Shown piece after piece: positions 9,624 to 17,748 of a stretch of 64,000 bases of DNA (position 1 is its first letter; each line of letters starts with the position of its first letter). The stretch lies in contig NZ_JACHZB010000002.1 of NCBI RefSeq assembly GCF_014193255.1, positions 310,001 to 374,000 on the forward strand. The letters are read 5' to 3'. Made by a program: the position numbers and the translations under genes. The DNA comes from Rhizobium sp. BK196 (GTDB lineage Bacteria > Pseudomonadota > Alphaproteobacteria > Rhizobiales > Rhizobiaceae). The notes under the pieces are model-generated. The model worked only from the letters and a program-made list of their open reading frames with translations. It was not told where the DNA came from and made no database searches.

Positions 9624-10649
9624 TCAAGGGCCTTGCACTTCCGGAATAAGCGGCGGCACTTGGATGACGAGGGGTTTATTTGCTCCGGATTCGATAAGCT
9701 CGAATACCTTCGTCAGCATGCCCGGCACGTCCTGGCGTACCATCTCGATTCCGTTGCCGAGCAGGGTGACGAAGGGATCCCAGTCGAAGCAGCCGAGCAC
9801 AAGGCTGCGGTCGTCGAGGTGACCGGAGCGGCGGATCCAGCGCATGACGCCCTCGAGTGAAATCGTCGAGTTGACGAACATGCCCTTGGGTAGGATCTTG
9901 CCGACAAGGGCGCGCTCGTCCAACGCCTTTTCAGCTTTTTCCGGTGCATACCCGCAGGCAAGAATATTTTCCTCATGCACTGCAACGCCGAGATCCGCAT
10001 GGGCCTCGCGAAAACCCCTTATACGTTCGGCTGTGTTGTGGTCGCTGCCGCGCCCGCCAATGAAAAGCAACGGCTCCATCTTGCCGAGCCTCTGCTCACT
10101 GTTTTTCAAGATCCGGCGCGTCAGTTCACGCGCACCGGCAAAATTGTCCGAGATGACCGAGGGGGCAAGGGCGCCGGGCAGATCGAGATTGAGGCTGCGC
10201 ACACCTGCTGCCGCACACATTTCAGTGATCCGGTCAGGATCAGTCGCACCTGTCGCGATCAGGCATTCGACCTGATAGGAAAGCATGGTGCGCGCCGCCT
10301 CGACCTCCAGCTGCGGGTCACGGCGCGTGCAGGTAATGATTGGGAAGAGGCCGCGCGCTCGCGCCATGTCTTCGAAGGTTTCGACGATGGAGCCGAAGTA
10401 GCGGTTATCGTATTTCGGCACGATCATGCCGATGATGTGGGACTTTTCGCGCCTCAGAAGGCTCGCCTGCATGTTGAGTGCATAACCCTGTTCGTCGGCG
10501 ATGCGCATGATCTTTTCGGCAAGCTGGACACTGATCCTGCGCTTCTTCCAGTTGCCGTTGAGCACGGCGCTGACAGCGCTCGCCGATGTGCCGGCAAGCT
10601 CTGCCAGATCGTAAATCGTCGTCCGCTTGGTCTGCTTCACCTGATTCAA
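9624..10649 (-). CDS. LacI-family transcriptional repressor of the ribitol island
   Basis: A 341-residue regulator. The N-terminal helix-turn-helix and hinge begin TTIYDLAELAGTSASAVSAVLNG, a classic LacI pattern. The remainder is a periplasmic-binding-protein-like sensor domain (IIGMIVPKYDNRYFGSIVETFED). It probably starts at a TTG (10649) because GGAG lies eight bases upstream and no ATG is available. It is divergent from the transporter operon, and two overlapping inverted repeats sit between them. Its effector is probably ribitol or a related pentitol or pentulose; this is inference from the enzymes downstream. Confidence 0.92.
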   Translation of the reverse strand: MNQVKQTKRTTIYDLAELAGTSASAVSAVLNGNWKKRRISVQLAEKIMRIADEQGYALNMQASLLRREKSHIIGMIVPKYDNRYFGSIVETFEDMARARGLFPIITCTRRDPQLEVEAARTMLSYQVECLIATGATDPDRITEMCAAAGVRSLNLDLPGALAPSVISDNFAGARELTRRILKNSEQRLGKMEPLLFIGGRGSDHNTAERIRGFREAHADLGVAVHEENILACGYAPEKAEKALDERALVGKILPKGMFVNSTISLEGVMRWIRRSGHLDDRSLVLGCFDWDPFVTLLGNGIEMVRQDVPGMLTKVFELIESGANKPLVIQVPPLIPEVQGP

Positions 10650-10708
10650 ATGCGCGTCTCCGTTTGCGGTAACTTGACATCAAACGACAGAAGTGGCAAT
10701 TCTTGCTT

Positions 10709-10738
10709 CATCGATTGAGCAAGATTGCGCAATCGATG
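10709..10738. promoter_or_regulatory. LacI-type operator region
   Basis: Two nested symmetries. CATCGATTG and CAATCGATG form a perfect 9-bp inverted repeat with a 12-base spacer. Inside it, GATTGCGCAATC (10723-10734) is a perfect 12-bp palindrome with a central CG, the format LacI-family proteins prefer. A near copy, GATTGAGCAA, lies just to its left. The region is between the divergent LacI gene and the transporter operon, so autoregulation and operon repression are likely. Confidence 0.7.
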
Positions 10739-10918
10739 ATACAAGCCGGTTCGAAAAGCCGGTACAGGGAGGTATTCTAAGAAGCTGCGGGGAGGCTGTG
10801 CTTTTGCAGGGGCGCTTTGCTCGTCGTTTTCGTGGCGACGAAGGCGGCGGCGAGCGGGCGAACCGTAGTGACTTCCAGCAATGCCTGGCCTGTCTTCGAT
10901 CACACCAAGGAGGAGAAA

Positions 10919-11965
10919 ATGAATTATCACAATTTGCTTATGGCATCAGTGACCGTTTTCATGGGTCTTGCCGGCGCCGCCTCGGCTCAGGAAGCCGCGA
11001 CTGTCGCCTTTCTGATGCCTGACCAGGCATCCACCCGCTATGAGCAGCACGATTTTCCCGGCTTCAAGGCCGAGATGGAGAAGCTGTGCCCGAAGTGCAC
11101 GGTGATCTATCAGAACGCCAATGCCGATGCCGCGCTGCAGCAGCAGCAGTTCAACTCGGTCATCGCCCAGGGCGCCAAGGTCGTTGTTCTCGACCCTGTC
11201 GATTCCGCCGCTGCCGCCGGCCTCGTCGAAATCGCCCAATCCCAGGACGTCAAGGTCATTGCCTATGACCGCCCGATCCCGGATAAGCCGGCGGACTATT
11301 ACGTCTCCTTCGACAATGAAGGCATCGGCTACGCGATCGCCAAGTCGCTCGTCGAGCATCTGAAAGCTTCAGGCGTTGCCGATGGTGCTGGCGTACTCGA
11401 GATCAACGGCTCGCCGACCGATGCGGCCGCCGGCCTGATCCGCGACGGTATCCATCGCGGCCTCAAGGAATCCGCTTACAAGACGCTTGCCGAATTTGAC
11501 ACGCCGGAATGGGCGCCGCCGAAGGCACAGGAATGGGCTGCCGGCCAGATCACCCGCTTCGGCGCCGATATCAAGGGCGTTGTCGCCGCCAACGACGGCA
11601 CGGCCGGTGGTGCGATTGCCGCTTTCAAGGCTGCCGGCGTGAAGCCGGTTCCGCCGGTTACCGGCAATGATGCGACGATCGCAGCCCTTCAGCTCATCAT
11701 TTCCGGCGACCAGTACAACACGATTTCCAAGCCGTCCGAAATCGTCGCCGCCGCCGCTGCCAATGTGGCGGTAAAAATGATCAAGGGAGAAAAGCCCGAG
11801 GCCAAGACGACGCTCTACAAGACGCCTTCGGAGCTGTTCATCCCTGCCGTCGTGACCGCCAAGAACATCAAGGCTGAAATCTTCGACAAGAAGATCCAGA
11901 CGCCCGAGCAGATCTGCACCGGCGAATATGCCGAAGGTTGCAAGAAGCTTGGCATCACCAACTAA
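10919..11965 (+). CDS. Sugar/polyol ABC transporter substrate-binding protein (XylF/RbsB-like)
   Basis: A 348-residue periplasmic binding protein of the Peripla_BP_4 type. A Sec signal covers about residues 1-23 (LAGAASAQ). Typical features are VAFLMPDQASTRYE, the repeated FNSVIAQGAKVVVLDPVDS and VIAYDRPI strand-loop, and NDGTAGGAIAAFKAAG for the ligand cleft. The ATG at 10919 is preceded by AAGGAGGAGAA; the frame extends further upstream but without a comparable ribosome site. It is the first gene of a transporter-enzyme operon. Ribitol is the likely ligand because a ribitol dehydrogenase is co-transcribed. Confidence 0.9.
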   Translation: MNYHNLLMASVTVFMGLAGAASAQEAATVAFLMPDQASTRYEQHDFPGFKAEMEKLCPKCTVIYQNANADAALQQQQFNSVIAQGAKVVVLDPVDSAAAAGLVEIAQSQDVKVIAYDRPIPDKPADYYVSFDNEGIGYAIAKSLVEHLKASGVADGAGVLEINGSPTDAAAGLIRDGIHRGLKESAYKTLAEFDTPEWAPPKAQEWAAGQITRFGADIKGVVAANDGTAGGAIAAFKAAGVKPVPPVTGNDATIAALQLIISGDQYNTISKPSEIVAAAAANVAVKMIKGEKPEAKTTLYKTPSELFIPAVVTAKNIKAEIFDKKIQTPEQICTGEYAEGCKKLGITN

Positions 11966-11981
11966 ACGCGCTTGAGTGAGC

Positions 11982-12006
11982 TCCGGCCGCGCTCGCCGCG
12001 GCCGGA
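11982..12006 (+). other. Stem-loop after the ribitol-island binding-protein gene
   Basis: Perfect 10-bp inverted repeat (TCCGGCCGCG / CGCGGCCGGA) with a 5-base loop, 16 bases after the binding-protein stop and inside the operon. There is no T-run after it, so it is more likely an mRNA 3'-end protection or processing element than a full terminator. Confidence 0.75.
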
Positions 12007-12033
12007 TGACCCATGGCAGGAAAGGCAGCACCC

Positions 12034-12855
12034 ATGAGCAGGGTCGTGAAGGATATGCCGGAGAAGGGTCAAACGATCCTCCGGTTGAACAATATTTCCA
12101 AAAATTTCGGCGCGGTGTCGGCGCTGACCGATATCGAGCTGGACGTGAAGGCCGGCGAAGTCGTGGCGCTGGTCGGTGATAACGGCGCCGGCAAGTCGAC
12201 TCTGATCAAGGTCTTGGCGGGCGTGCACCAGCCCTCTTCCGGAACGATCGAGTTCTGCGGCCAGAACGTTACGCTCGACAGCCCCGGCAAGGCGTTGGAA
12301 CTCGGCATAGCCACCGTCTTCCAGGATCTCGCCCTCTGCGAAAACCTCGACGTCGTTGCCAATCTTTTCCTCGGCCATGAAATCTCTCCATGGGGCCTCG
12401 ACGAGGTTGCCATGGAAGTGCGCGCCTGGACTTTGCTCCGGGAACTTGCCGCCCGCATCCCCTCGGTGCGCGAGCCGATCGCCTCGCTTTCCGGCGGCCA
12501 ACGGCAGACGGTTGCCATCGCCCGTTCGCTGTTGCTCGATCCGAAGATCATCATGCTGGACGAACCGACCGCCGCACTCGGCGTCGCCCAGACTGCGGAG
12601 GTGCTGAACCTGATCGAGCGCGTCCGTGAGCGCGGCCTCGGAGTCATCATCATCAGCCACAATATGGAGGACGTGCGCGCCGTGGCGGACCGCATCGTCG
12701 TGCTGCGCCTGGGGCGCAACAATGGCGTCTTCACGCCCGATTCGTCGAACCAGGAGCTCGTTGCCGCGATTACCGGCGCCACCGAAAACGCCGTCTCCCG
12801 GCGCATCGAGCGCAAGACGGGTGCTGCCCACGAAACCAGCGGGAGGCCCGCATGA
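12034..12855 (+). CDS. Sugar ABC transporter ATP-binding protein (single-domain, FrcA-like)
   Basis: A 273-residue ATPase that powers the pentitol importer at the inner face of the membrane. Walker A is GDNGAGKST, the ABC signature is LSGGQRQ, and Walker B is IIMLDEPTAALG followed by the switch histidine in ISHNME. It carries one nucleotide domain, unlike the duplicated RbsA/XylG proteins, and so resembles FrcA. I chose the ATG at 12034 because of the AGGAAAGG just upstream; 12013 is possible. It overlaps the permease start by four bases (ATGA). Confidence 0.92.
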   Translation: MSRVVKDMPEKGQTILRLNNISKNFGAVSALTDIELDVKAGEVVALVGDNGAGKSTLIKVLAGVHQPSSGTIEFCGQNVTLDSPGKALELGIATVFQDLALCENLDVVANLFLGHEISPWGLDEVAMEVRAWTLLRELAARIPSVREPIASLSGGQRQTVAIARSLLLDPKIIMLDEPTAALGVAQTAEVLNLIERVRERGLGVIIISHNMEDVRAVADRIVVLRLGRNNGVFTPDSSNQELVAAITGATENAVSRRIERKTGAAHETSGRPA

Positions 12856-14111
12856 GCCAGAAAATGTCCGATACAGTCAGTCAGCCGGCAGCTCTCGATC
12901 GCAGCGACGAGCGCGTCCGCCACGACGATAACATCATGGGCATGGTCAAGGCCTTCTTCGACCGCGTACGCTCGGGCGATCTCGGCATGCTTCCGGTTTT
13001 CGTCGGCCTGATCGTCATCTCGACGGTCTTCTCGCTGCTCAATCCGGTGTTTCTGGCGCCGAACAACCTCGTCAACCTGCTGTTTGACTGTGCCACCGTC
13101 GGCGTCATCTCGCTCGGCATCGTCTGCGTGCTGATGCTCGGCGAAATCGACCTTTCCGTCGGCTCGATGAGCGGCCTTTCCTCTGCCATCCTCGGCGTGC
13201 TTTGGGTCAACATGGGCTGGCCGATTCCTCTGGCGATCCTTGTCGCGATCGTTGCCGGCATTATCGTCGGCGCGCTCTACGCGGTTCTCTATAACAGGCT
13301 CGGCATGCCAAGCTTCGTCGCCACACTGGCCGGCTTGCTCGCGCTCCTCGGCATGCAGCTTTATATCCTCGGACCAACTGGCAGCATCAATCTGCCTTAC
13401 GCTTCGCCGCTTGTCCGTTTCGGTCAGATCCTCGTCATGCCCGACTGGCTATCCTACGTTCTGGCTCTATTGCCGGGCGTAATTCTCGTCGTCAACGAGA
13501 TGCGCAAGCGCCGCCAGCGGCAGGCTTCGAACCTCTCCTCCCCACCGGTCGGCGCTCTCGCGGTCAAGGCTATCGTGCTCACCGCCGCGCTGGAATTTGC
13601 CGTCTACTATCTCAATCTCGGCCGTGGCGTGCCGTGGATGTTCGGCCTCTTCGTCGCCATCGCCGTCATCCTGAACTATGCGCTGACCCGAACGAAGTGG
13701 GGACGCTCGATGTTTGCCGTCGGCGGCAATCGCGAAGCGGCACGCCGCGCCGGCATCAACGTGCGTCGCATCTATCTCAGCGCTTTCGTGCTTTGCTCGA
13801 CGCTTGCCACGATCGGCGGCATCCTGTCGGCCTCGCGACTTGCCTCTTCCAGCCAGCAGGCCGGCACCGGCGATGTGAACCTGAACGCCATTGCGGCGGC
13901 GGTCATCGGCGGCACCAGCCTGTTCGGCGGCCGCGGCAGCGCTTATTCAGCCCTGCTCGGAATCATCGTCATCCAGGCGATCTCCAACGGGTTGACGCTT
14001 CTCAATCTCAGCTCATCGCTTCGCTACATGATCACAGGTGCCGTTCTCGCGATCGCCGTCATCGTCGATTCGCTTGCCCGCCGGTCCCGTGTCAGCCACG
14101 GCCGCGCCTGA
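12852..14111 (+). CDS. Sugar ABC transporter permease (FrcC/XylH-like)
   Basis: A 419-residue polytopic inner-membrane protein of the BPD_transp_2 (RbsC/XylH) family with about ten hydrophobic segments. Diagnostic stretches are LGEIDLSVGSMSGLSSAILG, LYNRLGMPSFVATLAGLLAL and the C-terminal AAAVIGGTSLFGGRGS. The cytoplasmic N-terminus of about 45 residues is charged. It is co-translated with the ATPase and followed by the dehydrogenase after 24 bases. Confidence 0.93.
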   Translation: MSQKMSDTVSQPAALDRSDERVRHDDNIMGMVKAFFDRVRSGDLGMLPVFVGLIVISTVFSLLNPVFLAPNNLVNLLFDCATVGVISLGIVCVLMLGEIDLSVGSMSGLSSAILGVLWVNMGWPIPLAILVAIVAGIIVGALYAVLYNRLGMPSFVATLAGLLALLGMQLYILGPTGSINLPYASPLVRFGQILVMPDWLSYVLALLPGVILVVNEMRKRRQRQASNLSSPPVGALAVKAIVLTAALEFAVYYLNLGRGVPWMFGLFVAIAVILNYALTRTKWGRSMFAVGGNREAARRAGINVRRIYLSAFVLCSTLATIGGILSASRLASSSQQAGTGDVNLNAIAAAVIGGTSLFGGRGSAYSALLGIIVIQAISNGLTLLNLSSSLRYMITGAVLAIAVIVDSLARRSRVSHGRA

Positions 14112-14135
14112 CCCGCATTCTCAAGGAGTATTCGC

Positions 14136-14864
14136 ATGACTAATCTCATGAAAGGCAAGGTTGCCGCCATTACCGGTGCAGCATCGGGCATTGGCCTGGA
14201 ATGCGCCCGCACGCTGCATGCCGAAGGCGCAACCGTCGTCCTCGTCGATCGTGCCAAGGACAAGCTCGAGTCTCTCTGCAGCGAGATTGGTGAGGGCGCT
14301 CTGCCGCTCGTCGTCGATCTTCTCGACGGCCCGCAGGTCTCCGGCATGCTGCCGCGCATTCTGGAATTGGCCGGCCGGCTCGACATCTTCCACGCCAATG
14401 CCGGCGCCTATATCGGCGGCCCGGTTGCCGAGGGCGATCCCGATGCCTGGGATCGGATGCTCAACCTCAATATCAATGCGGCCTTTCGCTCGGTCCATGC
14501 GGTGCTGCCGCATATGATTGCGCAGAAGTCCGGCGATATTCTGTTCACGAGTTCGATCGCCGGTGTCGTGCCCGTCGTCTGGGAGCCGATCTATACGGCG
14601 TCGAAATTTGCCGTCCAGGCCTTCGTCCACTCGACCCGCCGGCAGGTCGCCCCGCATGGCGTGCGTGTCGGCGCAGTGCTGCCGGGACCAGTCGTCACCG
14701 CGCTGCTGGATGACTGGCCGAGGGCCAAGATGGAGGAGGCGCTGGCCAATGGCAGCCTGATGCAGCCGAAGGAAGTGGCCGAGGCGGTGCTCTTCATGCT
14801 GTCACGGCCGCGCAATGTCACCGTCCGCGATCTGGTGATCCTGCCGAACAGTGTCGACCTCTGA
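14136..14864 (+). CDS. rbtD: Ribitol 2-dehydrogenase (short-chain dehydrogenase)
   Basis: Oxidises ribitol to D-ribulose with NAD+ in the cytosol. The 242-residue SDR has the TGAASGIG cofactor motif (14-21), the NAG motif in [10 protein letters not shown], a catalytic Ser in [10 protein letters not shown], and YTASK carrying the Tyr and Lys. Stretches such as [28 protein letters not shown] and [12 protein letters not shown] agree closely with what I recall of Klebsiella RbtD, which supports ribitol as substrate. It is preceded by CAAGGAG and followed by the sugar kinase. Confidence 0.9.
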   Translation: MTNLMKGKVAAITGAASGIGLECARTLHAEGATVVLVDRAKDKLESLCSEIGEGALPLVVDLLDGPQVSGMLPRILELAGRLDIFHANAGAYIGGPVAEGDPDAWDRMLNLNINAAFRSVHAVLPHMIAQKSGDILFTSSIAGVVPVVWEPIYTASKFAVQAFVHSTRRQVAPHGVRVGAVLPGPVVTALLDDWPRAKMEEALANGSLMQPKEVAEAVLFMLSRPRNVTVRDLVILPNSVDL

Positions 14865-14927
14865 GGTTGACAGGTCCGGTTCCGGATTGTTCTAGAACTT
14901 GAAACTGCCGATTTGAAACGAGAGATC

Positions 14928-16562
14928 ATGAGCGACACTTCACGCACGCCATCAGCGGGTGCCAAACATGTTATCGGCGTCGACGTCGGCACAGGCAGCG
15001 CCCGTGCGGGCCTCTTCGACCTTAATGGGCGGATGCTCGCATCCGCCAAGCGGGATATCACGCTCTTTCACGAGACCGGTTCGATCGTCGAGCAGTCGAG
15101 CACCGAAATCTGGGCAGCGGTCTGCGCCGTCGTTCGCGAGATCGTCGCCACAAGTGGTATCGATCCGGCTTCGGTTGCCGGCCTGGGTTTCGACGCCACC
15201 TGCTCGCTGGTTGTGCTCGGCAAGGGCGGCGGGTCGCTGCCCGTTGGTCCCTCGGAGGATCCGAACCGGGACATCATTGTCTGGATGGATCATCGTGCTG
15301 TCCCGCAGGCAGAGCGTATCAACGCGCTCGGCCACGAGGTGCTACGTTATGTCGGTGGTCGTATCTCACCCGAGATGGAAACGCCGAAGCTGCTTTGGCT
15401 GAAGGAAAACCGGCCGCAGGTTTTCGATGCCGCCTGGCAGTTCTTCGACCTCGCTGATTTCCTGACCTGGCGGGCAAGCGGCGACCTGTCGCGCTCGACC
15501 TGTACGGTCACCTGCAAATGGACCTATCTCGCCCACGAGAAACGCTGGGATGCGACCTACTTTCATGAGATCGGCCTCGGCGTATTGGCCGACGAAGGTT
15601 TTACCCGCATCGGCCAGTCGATCGCCGAGCCCGGCTCGCCGCTCGGGCAGGGCCTGACAGCGGCTGCCGCCGGTGAACTCGGCCTCGTTCCGGGAACGGC
15701 TGTCGCTGCGGGGCTGATCGATGCCCATGCTGGTGGCATCGGAACGGTTGGCATCGGCACCGGTCCGCAGGCAAATCTCGGTTATGTTTTCGGCACATCG
15801 TCCTGCACGATGACATCGACATCGAAACCGGCTTTTGTGCCCGGCGTCTGGGGTCCCTATTATTCAGCCATGGTGCCGGGCATGTGGTTGAATGAGGGCG
15901 GCCAGAGTGCTGCAGGTGCGGCGATCGATCAGCTGCTTTCCTTCCATCCGGCTGCCGCCGAGGCCAGGGAATTGTCGAAGCGCAACGGCATTCCGCTGCC
16001 GGTCCTTCTGGCTGACATGGCCGCGCAAAAGGCGCAGCACTCTTCCGATGTCGTCAAACTCGTCGCAGGCCTGCATGTCGTTCCCGAATTCCTCGGCAAT
16101 CGCGCGCCGTTTGCCGATCCGCACGCCCGCGCAGTGATTGCCGGTCTCGACATGGAGAGGGATATCGACAGTCTGGTCGCACTCTACATCGCCGGTCTTT
16201 GCGGCATCGGTTATGGCCTGAGACAAATCATCAACACGCAAGCCGATGCCGGCGTTACCATCGAGAACGTCGTGATCAGCGGCGGCGCCGGCCAGCATGA
16301 CTTCGTCCGTCAGATGCTTGCCGATGCGAGCGGCAAGCCGGTGATCGCGACGAAGGCCGAGGAACCTGTCCTTTTGGGCGCGGCCATCCTCGGCGCCGTC
16401 GCGGACGGGCTGTTTAGCGATATGCGCGCGGCGATGACGAAACTCTCGGCCGTTGAAAAGACCTATGAGCCGGCGCAAGGTGCGATCGCTGATCTTCACG
16501 CAAAGCGCTACGAGGGCTTCAAGCAACTCCAGACGCTGACGCGTGAGTTGCGGACGTTCTGA
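14928..16562 (+). CDS. FGGY-family carbohydrate kinase, probable D-ribulokinase
   Basis: A 544-residue kinase with the FGGY two-domain fold. VIGVDVGTGSARAGLFDLNG is the N-terminal phosphate loop, and GFDATCSLVVLG contains TCSLV, a motif reported as a signature of D-ribulokinases. LIDAHAGGIGT and VVISGGAGQ mark the central and adenosine regions. With the dehydrogenase it would convert ribitol to D-ribulose to D-ribulose 5-phosphate, entering the pentose phosphate pathway. The ATG at 14928 has CGAGAG just upstream; a TTG start at 14913 is the alternative. Confidence 0.88.
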   Translation: MSDTSRTPSAGAKHVIGVDVGTGSARAGLFDLNGRMLASAKRDITLFHETGSIVEQSSTEIWAAVCAVVREIVATSGIDPASVAGLGFDATCSLVVLGKGGGSLPVGPSEDPNRDIIVWMDHRAVPQAERINALGHEVLRYVGGRISPEMETPKLLWLKENRPQVFDAAWQFFDLADFLTWRASGDLSRSTCTVTCKWTYLAHEKRWDATYFHEIGLGVLADEGFTRIGQSIAEPGSPLGQGLTAAAAGELGLVPGTAVAAGLIDAHAGGIGTVGIGTGPQANLGYVFGTSSCTMTSTSKPAFVPGVWGPYYSAMVPGMWLNEGGQSAAGAAIDQLLSFHPAAAEARELSKRNGIPLPVLLADMAAQKAQHSSDVVKLVAGLHVVPEFLGNRAPFADPHARAVIAGLDMERDIDSLVALYIAGLCGIGYGLRQIINTQADAGVTIENVVISGGAGQHDFVRQMLADASGKPVIATKAEEPVLLGAAILGAVADGLFSDMRAAMTKLSAVEKTYEPAQGAIADLHAKRYEGFKQLQTLTRELRTF

Positions 16563-16652
16563 ATGGCCGTCGCCTCAATTGCGAGTGCCTCACGGCCAAG
16601 CGGCAAAGGATGAAGCGAGGCCTTTCTGCGACTGTGCTGCGATGTTGCGCCG

Positions 16653-16883
16653 CTAGGCGCCGGGCGGTTCGCCGAAGTGGCTGTTGAAGAAGCGGCTGAA
16701 ATAGCCGGCATCGCGAAAGCCGAGTCCGAAGCCGATCTGCTCGACGGATTGCTCCAATTGTCCAAGTCGCAGCTTTGCTTCGGCGCTCAGCCTCACATGG
16801 ATCAGTCCAATCGGGCTTCGTCCGGTGCCGGAGATGCAGGTCCGATGCAGATGGTTATAAGCGACGCCCCGACCTGCGGTGGA
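16653..16883 (-). pseudogene. AraC-family regulator, C-terminal remnant
   Basis: The minus strand encodes about 76 residues ending FRDAGYFSRFFNSHFGEPPGA, the second helix-turn-helix of an AraC/XylS regulator, and including NHLHRTCISGTGRSPIG from the first. The frame is closed upstream by TAA at 16884-16886, with no start codon and no sensor domain, and the segment between the helices looks one residue short. It is therefore a broken gene rather than a small protein. It may be the former regulator of a neighbouring sugar operon. Confidence 0.75.
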
Positions 16884-16947
16884 TTACAGTGGCATCGCAG
16901 CCAGGGCACCATCCGATCTGGCCTAGCCTTGGTCGGTCCGGCAGGCC

Positions 16948-17184
16948 TTAGATATGATGGCATACCGTCACGAAATCCGTGCGCGGAATGTATCGGTATT
17001 CGACAATCATATCCGTGCAATCGAGATGTCGGCGCTGTACATAGCGTGCCCGAACGACCGGCTTCGGTCGATGCTTGGCGACATGGGGTCGTTCATAACC
17101 CTGGATCATGTCCGCAGATACGGCAGGGCCTGTCGAACCGGCGGCCACGGCCAGGGTCAGCAACGATACCAGCAAGGCGCGCAT
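16948..17184 (-). CDS. Small secreted protein of unknown function
   Basis: A 78-residue product with a clear Sec signal peptide (MRALLVSLLTLAVAAG through about residue 24, cleavage near VSA-DM). The mature part is basic and aromatic (ERPHVAKHRPKPVVRARYVQ) with two cysteines (CTDM, CHHI) that could pair in the periplasm. AAAGGAGGC lies immediately upstream of the ATG, which supports it as a real gene. I do not recognise the family. Confidence 0.65.
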   Translation of the reverse strand: MRALLVSLLTLAVAAGSTGPAVSADMIQGYERPHVAKHRPKPVVRARYVQRRHLDCTDMIVEYRYIPRTDFVTVCHHI

Positions 17185-17248
17185 GCCGCCTCCTTTCTCA
17201 GAAATATGATATGAGCGGACGCCGCATGTGCACGTCCGCCCCTCGGGC

Positions 17249-17491
17249 TCAATGTGTGTTCAGTCTCGCTTCTGCTGCCGCTGCGAGAAAATCTTCCCTT
17301 GCCGTTTCCAGACTAACGCGTCCTTCAACGGCGCCCTTGCAGGCATTGCTTGCTTTGACGAATTTCGCTCCCGTTCGCCGCGGCCACATGTCGTGGAGAT
17401 AGATGAGTGCGTCGAACGGGCCTTTGACGGTCCGGGATCCGGCGTTGTCGAACTCGATTTCGACCGGCTCGCTCCATTGGCCATTTGGCAT
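17249..17491 (-). CDS. DUF982 domain-containing protein
   Basis: An 80-residue protein that matches the rhizobial DUF982 pattern: an early strand (WSEPVEIEF), then RTVKGPFDALIYLHDMWP, then ACKGAVEGRVSLETAREDFLAAA. No biochemical role is known for the family. The ATG at 17491 is preceded by AGGAGGAGG; a longer frame to 17554 lacks such a site. It may share a transcript with the small secreted protein downstream. Confidence 0.8.
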   Translation of the reverse strand: MPNGQWSEPVEIEFDNAGSRTVKGPFDALIYLHDMWPRRTGAKFVKASNACKGAVEGRVSLETAREDFLAAAAEARLNTH

Positions 17492-17658
17492 CTGTTTTTC
17501 CTCCTCCTGTCGCGAGCCCCAAAACGTTACGAAGCGGAATTTGTTCCCACGCAAGAGATTGGTCGGTTAATCGTCGCTTTCACGACCCGGCGGAGACCGG
17601 CGACTAGGCCCGAATCCCCAGTTTGCATGGATTTCGGCCACCTTGCGTCATAATAAAA

Positions 17659-17727
17659 CTGATTTTCTGATACAAAACAAAATGCTTGATTAATAAAAAT
17701 TCCCATAATAGCTTGCCCGAAAATCAG
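17659..17727. promoter_or_regulatory. Spaced inverted repeat upstream of the arabinofuranosidase gene
   Basis: CTGATTTTC (17659-17667) and its exact complement GAAAATCAG (17719-17727) flank an AT-rich 51-base segment, with the second arm 21 bases before the abfA start codon. This could be a paired operator for the regulator at 23743-24666 or simply part of the promoter. The assignment is inferred. Confidence 0.4.
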
Positions 17728-17748
17728 ATCAATAAACGAGGAACATCA

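Noticed and set aside
11982..12006. Reading the intra-operon stem-loops as true terminators
   Set aside because: The downstream genes are needed for the same transporter and most of the loops lack a T-run, so complete termination is unlikely.
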